Source: Lycorma delicatula (taxonomy: Eukaryota > Arthropoda > Insecta > Hemiptera > Fulgoridae). From it: a stretch of DNA of 64,000 nt. A model generated the notes under the pieces. The model was not told where the DNA came from. It was given only the letters and a program-made list of their open reading frames with translations, and ran no database searches. The first letter of the stretch is position 1. Each line of letters begins with the position of its first letter. The translations under genes and the position numbers were made by a program. The DNA lies in NCBI RefSeq assembly GCF_047948215.1, contig NC_134457.1, positions 14,668,626 to 14,732,625 of the forward strand, given 5' to 3'. This document shows positions 12,100 through 24,081 of the stretch, piece after piece.

Positions 12100-12727
12100 A
12101 CGCGTGTGGTAAAATCCTGCTATGGTAAAATCTCATTACTACAAACAACAGCTAGTACGAACATACTATAGCAATAATTTTTTCTTTAATTATTACTAAA
12201 TCGCTCTCAAATTTTGAGCTTAGTCTTACTCCTTCTTTTTATTAAATTTTACTTCACGTTTTCTTGGTTTGTATTAATAGAATATTATTATTAAAAAAAA
12301 AATTAATCAATGTATGTAAATTAAATTATGTAACCAAATTTTTATTTTTTTTTTAACCAGAAAAAAATACAAAAAAAATTACAAAAATATATTTAATTGC
12401 ATATAAAAAATTATTTTTTTATTTTGTTTTGTATTTTTTTTAAGACTAAAAAAAAGTAAAAATATTTAGTTTTACACATCGAAGTTACATACGTGTACCA
12501 AATTTCATTGATTTTCATACGATAGATCAGAAGATATAACAGTTGCAAGATTTGATTATTGCTAAAGTGAGTTAAATTAAAGCTTTTAAAAACCTGTAAG
12601 ACTTTTACAAATGTAAAACTTTTCAATTCTAACAACGTACTTAAATATATAAAGAATTTCTGTGAAAATATAAACAGAAGATCCTATTTTAAATGAATCT
12701 TCAGGAAAATAATAGAGAATACAGTGC
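12100..12727. other. AT-rich interval
   Basis: Long A and T runs. The 74-residue minus-strand frame at 12411-12635 has no recognisable features. Confidence 0.45.
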
Positions 12728-13410
12728 GTCCGGAAAGCTGCTGTGTACTGGAATTATGGAAATGTAATGACAAAACTCTCTTAATGATTATTTTGTATTT
12801 TTATTTAATTATTTTATTGAAACGGATATTACAATAATTGGAATAGTTTACAAAAAGTGTTAAAAATTATCGCCTCCAGCATCAATACAACACTGCACAT
12901 GTTTCAATTTGTTTTCAAACGCTTTAACCTTTAACCAGATGATGTATAGGAATGTTTTGTACGTACGTCGTTATTGAGGTTTTTAGTTTGTCAATCGAGC
13001 GTGGTCTTTTGTGATGAACTGCTTATTTCGCTATCTCCCATAGAAAGTAATCTGAGAAGTAGTCAAATCGAACGCTCGTGCAGAAATGTTTCGTTCACCA
13101 AAATGGACCCGTCAAACTAATTCTTTCGCCAAAGATATTTCGTAAAAATGTTATTGACCTGTATGCGCTGTGGCGCCATCTTGTTGGAACCAACAGTGAT
13201 TGATTTCCACTTCTGTTAACTGACTAAAGGAGTTTGTTAAAACTGCACACTAAAGATTTCACTATTAACTATATTTTCAAAAAAGATAGAACCTACAATG
13301 CGCGTTCTATTCACACCGACCCAGACTCCAATTTTCGCTACTTGTAAAGATTTTTCGTGTAATTCGTAGGGGCTAGTTATCGACTACAGTCGTGTATTTT
13401 GTGAATCAAG
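12728..13410 (-). pseudogene. Tc1/mariner-type transposase relic, 3' half
   Basis: Reading the minus strand in shifting frames gives KIGVWVGVNRTRIVGSIFFE followed by WFQQDGATAHTG, which are hallmark segments around the second catalytic Asp of IS630/Tc1/mariner transposases (DDE/D fold). The end reads VQCCIDAGGDNF, matching the family C-terminus. Stops and frameshifts are frequent and the third catalytic region is not recognisable. The outer edge, AGTGCGTCCGGAAAG near 12724, may be the TIR. The 5' half lies at 15025-15700, split off by a 1.6 kb insert. Confidence 0.72.
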
Positions 13411-15024
13411 AAGTACGTTAGAACTTTGCCTGTAAGAGTCCGCAGAACTGGACGGCACGGCGAAGTTTACAGTTCTAACATGACCTAACCTAAAAGTGAA
13501 ATGAAAATTGGGGGAAAAAATTAAACATGAAAACATATTTCAGTTCAATTAGATATTTAATAAAGAATAATTTCAAAAAATACCTCGAATTTGTTATAAA
13601 ACGTTTTATTCTTCCATTTGATGAACCACGGGACTCGATTGTGTTACTGTTTCCTCAAAAAGGTGGGTTTACGAATCGCGCCGCTAGGTAGCAGTACTTA
13701 ACGGCGCCTTTGCGCCTTTGAATTTACGAATGATCTCATACAAAAACTTGATAATGTACTTGAAATAATAAAATTTAAAAAAAATATATACTACAGCTTG
13801 ATTTAATAGTAAATACTCTTATGTAAATGAAAGTACTGAAGATGAAACAATATTTTTAATTCCCATTACTTCATTAAAAAAAAAGTATTAGTTTACAAGC
13901 GATTATAGGTGCTAATAAAACACCAAAAACACGAACAGTAGGAAAGTGTTGCAAATGTGGCAACAAAGATTTTTTATATAAAACAGAAATAAATTCGATG
14001 GGTAAAATTTTTATTCTGCAATTAGAACTATTTGAACTAATCGATGAAGAAATAAAAAAATGTTCATTTAATAAAAATATAAAAAGTGTGTCCACGGATA
14101 CGATAAAATTGAGGTTTACACTTACGAAGTAATAAGTGCAATATTTCATCACGGATTTTCGATTCGTGAAGGTAAAAAAAGGAAAAATATGGTATGAAGT
14201 GTACGATAAAAAAATTGGCTGAAAAATTTAAAAAATATATATAATTGTTTGTTTTAGAAAGACAATAAATTTTAATAATAAATCCATAAGATAAAACAAT
14301 CAGTAATCCATAAAAAAAAAAAATAATAATATAACAAAACGCAGTGATATGAAACAAAATTACAATGAAATTTTTAACCGCACGGTAAGAGTCGCAGATA
14401 TTATTTCTTCCGCTCAAAAAAACAAAACTTTCTGTAATAAAAATAAAAATGTTTTTAACAAAACAATACTGATATCAACAAAAAAAAAAATAGACTACAT
14501 TTCAATTATAAAAATCTATTATTAATTTAGAATTTTATTTAAAAAAATACATGTTAAATATATATAATAGAAAATAGATATACAATAATAAACAATGTTT
14601 AAGCGTTCCATTTAATAAACAAAAATATAAAAATTTGTTAAAAATCTCTTACCGGCCCGATTTCATTTATTAAACAACGAATAATCATAAGTAATGTGAT
14701 ACATATTACATATAAAGAAAATCGGGCTGGTAAGTTTATTAACAAATTTTTATATTTTTTGCTCATTGTATGGAACGCTTAAACATTATTTATTATCTAT
14801 TACTTTATATATCTATTGTCTATTACATATATTTAACAAGTATTTTTTAAACAAAATTCTAAATTAATAACAGATTTTGATATGTATCAGATCATTTTGT
14901 TAAAAACAGTTTCAATAACGTTATAGAAATTTTGTTTTTTGAGTGGAAGAAATGATGATATCTGCGAAATTCTTACTGTACGGTTTACAATTTCATTGTA
15001 ATTTTTTTTATTTATTAATATATA
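13411..15024. mobile_element. 1.6 kb insert splitting the mariner relic
   Basis: The transposase reading breaks between FHLRGYI (about 15030) and SQNTRL (about 13405), which are adjacent in the protein family. The intervening DNA is therefore an insertion. It contains a large foldback palindrome (14363-15003) and a small inverted repeat GTTAGAACT/AGTTCTAAC (13420-13484). An 84-codon + strand frame near 13876-14130 encodes a lone CCKCG motif; I do not recognise it. Confidence 0.55.
14363..15003. repeat. Foldback palindrome
   Basis: Two arms of roughly 300 bp in inverted orientation around a centre near 14690. Examples: ATTACAATGAAATT at both outer edges, GTTTAAGCGTTCCAT (left) with ATGGAACGCTTAAAC (right), and CCGGCCCGATTT with AAATCGGGCTGG. 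Identity is about 80% by eye. The minus-strand frames at 13874-14417 overlap it and are not genes. Confidence 0.8.
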
Positions 15025-15700
15025 CCCTCTGAGATGAAACCACGCTTTATCTGTAAAAAAAAAAAAACGTAATGTCGAAGATACCTAAGGAATTTTGTCA
15101 ATAAAACATTTAAAATCATTGACATGATCTGTAAGTTCTTGAAGACACATTACTTTGTAGGAGAAAAGTTTCTGTTTTTTTTACAGCTTTATGTGGAGTA
15201 TTAACTCCGATATGTTCCTGTTGTGCTAAGTTACGCATCGAATTTTGGCCATAGCATCCGAAATATTAAGCAGCTTCTGTTCGTTTAGTTTAAGTGATCT
15301 TCCGCTTTGATCAGCGTCTTCAACAGAGCCTGTTGCCCGAAAGTTTTTGATAAAATTTTTAACTGGACTGCGGTGAGAAACAGGAATATTTGGAAACTTC
15401 TCAGAAACTTGCTTAACTAAAACAGTATACTTGTCACCTTCAGGAAACATGTGTACAACGAGAAAAATGCGTTACGCTACCGAAAGAACCATTACATTTC
15501 TCACAACTATTGATTCCGGTAAACGAAACAACGCGAGACGAAACAAAGTACGTACAATCACAACTCAACAACTGACGTCTTGGTTTATTACTGAGCAACG
15601 CCCAATGAATCCACAGGGCATTTAATCTAACGCCGAAAGAACAGATTGCACCACATAATTCTAAAGCATAGCTGCTCAGCGACTTTACGAACGCACTGTA
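15025..15700 (-). pseudogene. Tc1/mariner-type transposase relic, 5' half
   Basis: Minus-strand translation includes FIKNFRATGSVEDADQSGR (within the frame at 15226-15450), the linker after the N-terminal helix-turn-helix where families read like F..TGSV..R..GRP. Past a frameshift and stops it reaches TDKAWFHLRGYI, the region of the first catalytic Asp (usually TDEA.FHL.G). Continues across the insert into the relic at 12728-13410. Confidence 0.7.
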
Positions 15701-15707
15701 TTATTAA

Positions 15708-15790
15708 TACTGGTGAGGAGTATAACAAATTGAATCAACAGGTATATTACTGCACTAAGATACTCGCACACGCTGCAGTAAGGATAGCTC
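15708..15790 (+). repeat. Short dispersed repeat, copy 2
   Basis: Matches 11962-12020. The CA tract of the first copy is replaced here by AAGATACTCGCACACG. Confidence 0.45.
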
Positions 15791-15794
15791 TTAC

Positions 15795-16550
15795 GTTGAA
15801 CAGAGTATAATAAGAATCACTAATTCCCATATTATAAAATATTTCATACGTACACATGCAAATAAATACTTTTAAATAAATCACAAAATATTGCAAAAAA
15901 TACTCTTTGTCATCTGTCGGAAGAGTAGGTCATACATAATTAAGAATAACAGAAGGAGAGGAATGAATAAATAAAGTAAACAAAAACAAAATAATATTAA
16001 CGTAATCAAAAACTGAATTGCTGTAAATAAAACCTGTAGGCATTTTTACGATAAACTTAAATTTCCTAATTAATTCTTCTTCTATATTTAATCTTTTTTT
16101 TCCATTTTTAAATAAAAAAAAATTGTTTTGAATTAAGCCAAAATGGGGTTAACAGAATAAAAAGTATCACATCCTCAAAATCATTCCTATTACAAAACGG
16201 ACGTATCCTCGCTGTTCTATTTAAATTGTAATTATTAAAATGTCAACTCAATTCTTGTTTAAAACATCCCCATTATTAATCTGAAAAGCTCGTTACTATT
16301 GAACTGTCCATTCTCATAAGTAAGATTTTTACATAATATCCAATTTTCTCTGTTGCACTGTTTATTAATATAATAAATTCGACCGTTCCGTTCTTATCTA
16401 GATAATTTTAAGTATTTTTCAGTTTAAAATTTAGAAGCTAAAAATATATCCAAGCCAATTTATATTCTCTACTTAAATTTTTTCTAATTCTTAACAAAAA
16501 ATATCGTCTCTATCCCACAGTTTTAACATTCTCAGACATCTGTTTGTGTT
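15795..16550. other. AT-rich interval
   Basis: No gene or recognised repeat. Confidence 0.45.
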
Positions 16551-16554
16551 GAAA

Positions 16555-16735
16555 ATTTATCTAGTTATTTATTTATTTACATAGACATAACAGTCTTATG
16601 TCCTCTTATAGTTACTGATACTGCAGATGATAAACGAATTTTTTAGCGTGTGAAAAATGCCATGCTTGACCTGGATTCGAACTCGGAACATCGGGATGAA
16701 ACACCAAGACGCTACTACTCCGCCAATATATCTTG
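16555..16735 (-). repeat. tRNA(Glu)-like SINE, reverse
   Basis: Minus-strand head GGCGGAGTAGTAGCGTCTTG (A box), then a GTTTCATC anticodon-loop-like segment and GAGTTCGAATCC (B box). The body is GGCATTTTTCACACGC and the tail GTCTATGTAAATAAATAAAT. Same family as 24865-25025 and 51209-51372 (same GGCATTTT-CACA body); 51963-52110 is more distant. Confidence 0.75.
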
Positions 16736-16865
16736 CTATGTAGAATCAGATACAATTTTAATCTAAAAATAAAAATGCTTCACAGCTCAGTTTCAATTGA
16801 AAATTTGCTATTTACGTATTAGCTCGTCGACCAATAAATTACAAATTTTTGGGTTATTGTTAATA

Positions 16866-17165
16866 CAGTCTTTTTAAGCGGATATTTTATTAAGTTATTA
16901 TCTAATAATACTAAAAAATATTATCAGTTTTGCCATTTTATTATTTATTCAGTTAAACCGTATATTATTCAGTGTACCATATTCTTGCATGTGATAAATT
17001 GTAGAATTACATTATTATCCTACTTCCAGCTATTCTACTCGATTCATTTTTTTCAGTTCTTTTATTTTACAGAAAACTTTAACCAAGGCCTTGTAAAGGC
17101 CCAGAAAAAAGTTTCTGGAGCAGCGCCCCTCTAATTTTAGCTACGAGCCAATGCTACTTTGTATT
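16866..17165 (+). repeat. Exon-like duplicated segment, copy 1
   Basis: About 300 bp shared with 32797-33408. It runs from TTTTTAAGCGGATATTTTAT through TTCTTTTATTTTACAG (a pyrimidine tract and AG like a 3' splice site) to AAAACTTTAACCAAGGCCTT. In the other copy that last stretch contains an in-context ATG; here it is AAG and a stop follows. Directly upstream of the transposase pseudogene at 17178. Confidence 0.62.
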
Positions 17166-17177
17166 TAGTTCATTACT

Positions 17178-18245
17178 ATGTTCACTGCTCAAGAAAAAGC
17201 AAAGTGTGTTTTACGACAGGCTGAATTAAAGTTCATAATTCAGTTCAACGTGTATTTCGACTTGAATATGGAAAACAGCCACCGTATGAAAATAATTGAC
17301 GACACTGGTTCAAACAGTTCGAAGAAACTGGATATGTTCTCAAGTAAAAATCAACCGGCAGGACCACGAGTATCAGAAGAAACTGTTGAACGAATAAGAC
17401 AATCTACAATCAGAAGTCCTAACAAATCCGTCTCTCGTCGAAGCCTCGAGTTAGATATTCCGAAAACAACAATTCAAATTTTTACACAAAAAATTGAAAT
17501 GACACGCATATAAAATCAAGCCACTGCAGGAATTGAAACCTGATGATGGAAAAAAACGTTTCGCATTCGCTTTTGAAATTTTTCCACAAAATTAATGAAA
17601 ACGAATCATTTTTAGACGATATAATTTTTACGGATGAAGAAGCTACATTCCATATTAATGGGTGTTAACAGGCACAATTCACGAATATGGGGATCTGAAA
17701 ACCACATGTAATTTTACAGAAACGACGCGACACGCCTAATGTTAATATTACACCAGGGTGTGATGAAAAATCGTGTAATCGGGCTTTGTACTTCCCTGAA
17801 AAGACTATTAATGGAAATGTTTATATCGATATATTAAACAACTACTGTTTTTCTTCATTGGATGAACTCGAAATACGAGTTAATTTCCAACTAGATGGCG
17901 CACCATCGTACTTTAATGCGTTCGTCAGCCAGGCTTTGAATTGAAAATCTGGACATCGATGGACCTATATCCTTGCCTCCAAGAAGTCCAGACCTGACAA
18001 CCTGCAAATTTTTTCTTGTGATTATATATAAAAAACATTGCTTATTTGCAAAAAATACGCGGTCTACAAGGAAAGAATTAATGAAGTATTTGTAACTATA
18101 AGAGAAGATATGTTAATTCGGGTAAGGGCAAAAACTGAGTATCGATTGAACATTTGCGGGCGATTAATAGTGCACATATTGAAACTTATTAGTTATATAA
18201 AAAACCTGTTTGAGATAACAAATTCGTTATATAATCATCAACTGT
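17178..18245 (+). pseudogene. Tc1/mariner-type transposase pseudogene
   Basis: The first 111 codons read MFTAQEKAKCVLRQAELK, a common insect IS630/mariner-like N-terminus, then PAGPRVSEETVERIRQS and the second helix-turn-helix SRRSLELDIPKTTIQIF. Beyond the stop, frames shift but the family persists: LKPDDGKKRFAFAF, a DE.TFHING-like DEEATFHING at about 17633, FPTRWRTIVL for the usual FQQDGAPPH (after a shift), and PPRSPDLT at about 17976. The acidic residue expected about six positions after PPRSPDLT is not recognisable. Many stops: a dead copy. Confidence 0.8.
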
Positions 18246-18249
18246 AAGT

Positions 18250-19030
18250 ATTTTTATTTTCATTTAATTCATTTTCAAAACCCCAGATTTTTTTATGAAG
18301 AATGTATTTTGTCTTCTTTCCCGCCTCTCTATATTTGTCGACAAAAGTAATGCCGGTAGCAGAAAGTACGAAAAATACATATGCAGCGAGGTACAACTAA
18401 CTAGAATAGAACTAATGCAACGAGACTAATGGGTGAACAATTAATAATAGTAAGAAATGGAATACTCGACGTTTATTTGTGTTTGGTTTAAACAAATATG
18501 CTACTGTACATCTGCAACATTCAAGCGAACTGTGAATAACGATTGCGATCCCAGATCCCAGGACGATAATATTATATTCACGCGCGTTACAGACAAAACC
18601 ACAGACGTCTATAACAAACCGAAAACGGTGGAAATTGCATTGTGAGGTGAGGTATCTCATAACATTCATCGATCATACAAATAAACAGCACCCCGTTCAA
18701 CATGTGCGTCCTACCTCATCCTTCGACACCGCCCCTTCATCTGTCTGCACCATCTAATTCTCTTTGCCGTTATAATTCTCGTTATCAATAATTTAATTCC
18801 AATCCCTGTTGTAATAAGGTTTATCATTTCAATTCGTTATCTCTATTTAATTTATGCATGTGCATGATTAAATGTTATTATCGATATAAATACAATTTTT
18901 GTTATAAAATATGTAAATAAAAAAACAAAATTTGTTCCTATCATTATTTATAAACGATATAAACCGACTGGAAAATCGTTTTCAACATAAAAAAAATAAT
19001 TTTAGTGACTGCAATAGAATGAAAAACATC
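18250..19030. other. Unassigned interval
   Basis: Short overlapping frames on both strands (18412-18669) show no motif. No repeat recognised. Confidence 0.4.
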
Positions 19031-19036
19031 TTTTTA

Positions 19037-19690
19037 TTTCCTTGTACGGTACAAGAAAGTATTGCAATTGCGAAAAATTTCGGTTTTCAGATATCAACGG
19101 AAATATCAATTTTGACCATCCTTGAATCCATTTTTACCAGTTTCGGCGTGACGTCTGTACGTATCTCGCATAACTCAAAAAACGATTAGCCGTAGGATTT
19201 TGAAATTTTGGATTTAGGACTGTTGTAACATCTAGTTGTGCACCTCCCCTTTTGATTGAAATCGACTTGACCAAAAATGTCCAAAAAAGCGACCAATTTT
19301 AGAGTTATTTAGGAGTTTAGAATTTTTCTTAACTGCAGTAATAAGCTCTCATTGAGAGCTTTTCAACGATACGTCATAACTGGTACTCTTTTTTCATTGG
19401 TTCTAGAGTTTTAGCCCAATTAAAATTTCAATTAATGAAATATTTGGATCTTACAAAGGGTAGGCACATCGGTTCGAATCCAACTTCATTTCCTTGTTTT
19501 AATTTTTTTTTTTTTAATTTTAATATATTAATTTATTAATAATTATTAGTCACTGATTGGAAATAAAGTTTTACAATAAATAATAATTCAATAATGAAAA
19601 AAAAAAATGTTTTAAAAAATATAACTATATAAAAAATATTTGTAATTTAATACGCGTACAAGGAAGTCATGTGGTGTCCACAACAGATTT
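19037..19690 (+). repeat. Family B repeat, copy 4
   Basis: Has TTTCCTTGTACGGTACAAGAAAG at the start, TTTCGGCGTGACGTCTGTACG, ACGATTAGCCGTAGGATTTT, the B-box-like GGTTCGAATCC near 19472 and the terminal GTACAAGGAAGTCATGTGG. The internal hairpin is decayed (GCGACCAATTTTAGAG replaces one arm). Confidence 0.74.
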
Positions 19691-19694
19691 TTTC

Positions 19695-20190
19695 ACAAAT
19701 AATAAAATCGTTTACGAAAGTCTAGAACGAAATTACAATTAAACGAAAAAGTTTAGTTTCTGAGATATATCCTCCAATAATAACAAACTAAGTAGCGAAT
19801 TATAATATGAATCCCATTATATTTTTTTTTTTTTTATATTATTCGGAATACTAGGAATAGAAATGACTATTTTTGACAAACTTCAAAAATAATTTTTTTT
19901 TAAAACTATAACCTACAAACCTATATATCTTAATGTTATCACTATCAACCGGTTATTAGAAATCAGTTTAATCGGAGTGTGTGTCAGGTTCTTTGTTAAA
20001 ATACATTATTTATTTTCACTGCCGATTGAATATGTATACTTTATTTATTCGGTTGTTATTTGTTTAAGAAATTAAACTAGAAATTTAAATTAAATAAGAT
20101 ATATATATATATATATATATATATTATGAAACAGGAAATCAGTTATTTAAACAAAGATCTTGTGTAGAGATCAGGAGTGACCATAAATTT
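19695..20190. other. AT-rich interval with short (TA)n
   Basis: (TA)n at about 20098-20125. No gene. Confidence 0.5.
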
Positions 20191-20861
20191 ATCCTACCCT
20201 ACTAACCAGCATTTGTAAGTGTGTCTGTGAGTGCGTCCCTCTTAGCTTAGCACCGGAATGTACCGATCACTAGCGGAAAATCCGGATTCGTTAGTACATA
20301 TCTCATGGTGGTCAGGCTTATACTTGTTATATTATTATATATCGATATATATATATATATGCGAAAAATATATGTCGAAGTTTTTGGAAAATTTAGGAAT
20401 TTTCATCCGGATCCGAATTTTCAGACGAAAATCGCAAATATCTCGAAAAGGGTCAGTCCTAGCGCTCTGAAAAATTTTTTCGATCCCTCGATGATATACC
20501 GTCCGCTCACAGTGGTACGTATCGGATGATAATATTTTCAACTGCCCCCGGGCCCCGGGGCGCCGTTCCAAAATTGGTGAGAGGGCGCGATGGGGTGCTA
20601 CTGTAATATCTCGGTAACCGCTCGTCCATGTTTCACAGTTAAAATGGCGTACGTATCAGCAGGTCGAACGCTAATTGTTTAATGTATAGGATACACTCTT
20701 GATCGACCGGATCTTGGTTATCCGGAAATTAAATCGTTTAGCCCTATGTTTTCATTGTACTCAACCACCATAGAACGTACCGATACGATCTTTTTCAAAC
20801 CTGTGTGCTAGCGCAACTGTACAGTAAAAACTTATAAAGACTAAAAAGTAAAAATTAAAAA

Positions 20862-21225
20862 ATATTTTAAAACACCTTTCTTAAATTAAACGTACTGAAT
20901 TGTAAAAAAATAATTTTAAGACGGTGTCTTAGAATGGATTTGACAACAAGCTTTGATTGTTATAGGTAAGATTATGTGAAAGTCATAGCTTCAAATTAAA
21001 AATTTGATGTTTCTGACAATTTTTTTCTTATGCGTGTTTGCACAGACTCTTTTCTGAAAAAATTAGCAAAAACATTAAATTTTTAATTTGAAGCTATGAC
21101 TTTCACATAATCTTACATATCACTCAAAGCGTGTTGTCAAATCCATTCTAAGACAAAATTTTAAAATTATTTTTTACCTTTTAGTGCGTTTAAGTTGTGC
21201 TGTTTTAATAATTTTTTTACAAATT
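20862..21225. repeat. Long inverted repeat inside Helitron-like copy 2
   Basis: Arms of roughly 150 bp. Matching pieces include AAAACACCTTTCTTAAATTA with TTTAAGTTGTGCTGTTTT, GTCTTAGAATGGATTTGACA with TGTCAAATCCATTCTAAGAC, and GATTATGTGAAAGTCATAGC with GCTATGACTTTCACATAATC. Copy 1 carries the same palindrome with an extra several hundred bases in it; copy 3 lacks it. Confidence 0.78.
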
Positions 21226-21494
21226 TTCTATTTATTTATGTGATTATTTTTCTTCATAAAATAATGAACTATATCAAGAAGTAGGCACCGGAATATACAA
21301 ATTACTAGTGGAAAATCCCGATTCGTTAGTATCAATCTCTAGAGGTAAATCTATAATTTAACCTTCATTATATCAATTTTCATCATTTAAAAAAAAAATA
21401 TTTTTACAAAGGTGTAATCAGTTCTGGACACCTTATAATGTGATTCCGACTCGCCGGCCGCCAGGGCAACCCGCCCGGAGGACCTAGCTGCGGA

Positions 21495-21513
21495 GGCGTG
21501 CTGCAGGCACGCC
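21495..21513 (+). other. Helitron 3' subterminal hairpin (perfect)
   Basis: Seven-base perfect arms around TGCAG, 10 bases before the CTGG end. Confidence 0.75.
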
Positions 21514-21529
21514 CTGCAGCTGGTAATAA

Positions 21530-22090
21530 TACTAAAGTACTGAATAAGATAATCTCAAGAATATATAAAATTTACGTTATGTTACTACAAAAATTTGGAT
21601 CTTTTCTGCTATGTATCAAGAAAATAAAATTAATTAATAATCTTTCTTAGTTGTATTATACTATTATAATGTTCAAAAAATAACTAAATTAATTACGTTA
21701 TTAATAGAGATCTTAGACGGTTATGTTTCTCAGAATCTGTTCAAACAAATCATGATCTTTGTGACGTTGGCGTTAATGTAGACTAAATACCCCTAGTAAG
21801 AGTTCCCATCAATCCTCGACTGGTGCCACACTACAATTATCTCATTTCTTAACCAACCCCTAGCGCTTTTAATTGATTGCGTTGAGTTCCTATCTGGTAT
21901 CTACGAGATTATGCGAGTGGTCGACTATGTAATGAATGTATATCCCGGAAAATTTGGAATACCCCTGTAGGCACTCGAATCGTCATAAATTATTCTCGAC
22001 TCAGGTATTGTTTATTGTTGAATAATAAGCAGTAATGTTTTCGTTAATAAGTACAAAGAAACGTTATTTTCATTCCCCGTAATAATCGGC
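21530..22090. other. Unassigned interval
   Basis: No gene recognised. Slightly less AT-rich at 21740-21980 but without an open frame. Confidence 0.4.
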
Positions 22091-22094
22091 GTGA

Positions 22095-22910
22095 CTTCCC
22101 TGTAAGTTTCGGCGTGACTTCTGTACTTATGTACTGCCCAAAATCCAAAATATTTGGATTTTGGACTTTTTCTTAACTGCAATAATAAGCTCTTATTGAG
22201 AGCTTTTCATCGATATACTATAAGTGGTACTTATTTTCATTGGTTCCAGAATTTTAGCCAAATAATATTTTAATTAATGAAATATTTGGATCTTACAAGG
22301 GAAAGGCACACGTTCGAATCCGACTTCATGTATTATTTTTTTTATTTATTTTTTTTTTTATTTAAATAAATTGATTTATTAATAATTATTATTGTAAAAA
22401 TCTTTTTACAATAAATAATAATTTAATAATAACAATAAAAAAAATCAGAAGTTATTAGTGAAATAACATTTTATGTACTTGATTGTATATATTGGTATTA
22501 TTGAATTATTATTTATCGTAAAAATATTTTTGTAATCAGATGTTAATAATTAACAATAAATCAATATATTTAAATTAAAAAAAAGTAAAAAAAAAAAATG
22601 TATGTGAAGTCGGATTCGAACCGATGTGTGCATGGTTACAGACCCCACATTTTCTCACTTACACCACGTAACTACTTAAGGAAAGGGGAAACAAAATTAG
22701 TACATAAACTAATATAAAATGCTGATACGGATACCAAAAAAAAAAAATGTGATGCAATGTGTTGTCCAACACAATGCAATTGTTTAACTGTCAACTTTAT
22801 TAAAGAATTGGAGGATTGTATCTCACTTTCAAATGAAATAAGTTTAAATGAAGTGCAGCAAAAAATGTGTATATGTGAAGGAAGTCATGTGGTGTCCACA
22901 TCATATTTTT
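22095..22910 (+). repeat. Compound family B locus
   Basis: A 5'-shortened family B copy on + (about 22095-22495, hairpin near 22138-22170) joins an inverted family B fragment (about 22495-22620). That is followed by a minus-strand tRNA-like segment (22610-22685), then a + strand long-tail end (22784-22905). Inverted matches such as ATTGATTTATTAATAATTAT and its near complement produce a foldback at 22370-22565. Confidence 0.6.
22610..22685 (-). repeat. tRNA-like SINE head
   Basis: Minus strand: TTACGTGGTGTAAGTGAG resembles the A-box/D-arm and CGGTTCGAATCCGACTTC the B box and T arm. The B-box part matches the one inside family B, suggesting family B contains the relic of such a head. Not a canonical tRNA gene: no clean acceptor stem. 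Confidence 0.5.
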
Positions 22911-23149
22911 AATATAAAATTTGTTTTAAATTATTGACACTGAACTGAAAATAGAACCATTCAAAAGGGTATACATAAAGTTTATTTAAACACATTCTCG
23001 ATAAATAATTCAAAGATATCACTAAAGGCTTCAAATAACTCTCAGCAGTGTTATACGTAACAATTTACCCATAGGTTGATAAAGGTTGATAATAATACAC
23101 CATTTTTAACCGTATACCTAAAAATATGGCTCTGGGAATTCTAAATTTA

Positions 23150-24081
23150 TAGAAAGGCCGCTTAAATTTCATTAGAATATTATACGGCGATAGCGTTTGA
23201 GACTTGAAAGCATACGATTATATCCACAGCGAATCCCTACTAAAAATTCTAAGACACCTCGGATTAAATCTTAAATTAATAAACATGATAAAATTAACTC
23301 TCACACAAACACTTAGTCAAAACTGAAATTCAAAAACAAACTCGGAACAATTTGAGATCAAAAAAGGACTGCGTCAAGGCGAGGGACTCTCACCGCTTCC
23401 ATTCAACTGTGCTCTCAAATGGTAATGAGGGAATGGCTCAAAAAATTCCCCCAAAATTAAAAATAAGCCAAAAAATCAAAAGAAACTGTTTTGGGTTCGC
23501 CAACGACCTGGTACTGCTAGCAAACGATAACAACGATGCTAAAAGCAGATATTAGAACTTCAAAACATTGCAAAAAAATTGGCCTCAAAATATCGTTCGA
23601 AAAGACAAAAATTATACCGCAAAAACCTAAAAAAAGACAGTTAAAAGAAGTAAACATAAACGATAATAAAATCAAAGCAGTAACCCGACTTAAATACCTT
23701 TGAGAAATAATAATCAACAACCTAAACGAAAAAACCCAATACAAAGAAGAACAAACAAAATAGCTAAAGCAAAAAAAAAAATTAACTTGCTACACCTACA
23801 ATAAAAAATGTTTATCCATAAACATTTTATATTGTACTGTCATAAAAAGTCATATTCTAGTGTCATAAAAATATGACACTACAACACAAATATAAAACCG
23901 GAAGCCACATATGTGAGCAGAAATACACTTACACCTGCACGAATAATCAAAGACCAACAAATTCCAGAAAATCGAAAAAATTGGAAGAACTTTCATCATC
24001 AAAAAGTACCAGAGAGACGGGCAGTAGTGGATCGTGTCCAAAAACGTTGTGTGCAAAGAACCCATCACGTTAGATACCATG
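23150..24081 (+). pseudogene. LINE reverse transcriptase relic, 5' portion
   Basis: Shifting + frames give YDYIHSESLLKILRHLGL, then FEIKKGLRQGEGLSPLPFN (motif B, normally G.RQG..LSP.LFN) and FGFANDLVLLAND (motif C). The second position of the usual FADD is Asn (codon 23502-23504), which would abolish catalysis. TRLKYL.EII follows. Interrupted at 24081 by a SINE; the LINE resumes at 24382. Clade uncertain: an endonuclease-type LINE resembling RTE or Jockey relatives. Confidence 0.72.

Larger units (their letters stand above)
20192..21523 (+). mobile_element. Helitron-like element, copy 2
   Basis: Begins TCCTACCCTACTAA after a host A and ends CTGCAGCTGG before a host T. The 3' hairpin GGCGTGC-TGCAG-GCACGCC (21495-21513) is perfect and 10 bases from the end, the expected Helitron layout (5' TC, 3' hairpin, CTRR, insertion between A and T). 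No Rep/helicase is encoded. The interior holds a long imperfect inverted repeat (20862-21225). The small overlapping frames at 20258-20571 are not conserved and not called. Confidence 0.75.

Noticed and set aside
13874..14152. 84-codon + strand frame with CCKCG
   Set aside because: Single cysteine cluster, no start, adjacent to the foldback; not recognisable.
18932..19189. LSLFINDI resembling an RT motif
   Set aside because: No other RT motif nearby; the frame runs straight into a family B repeat.
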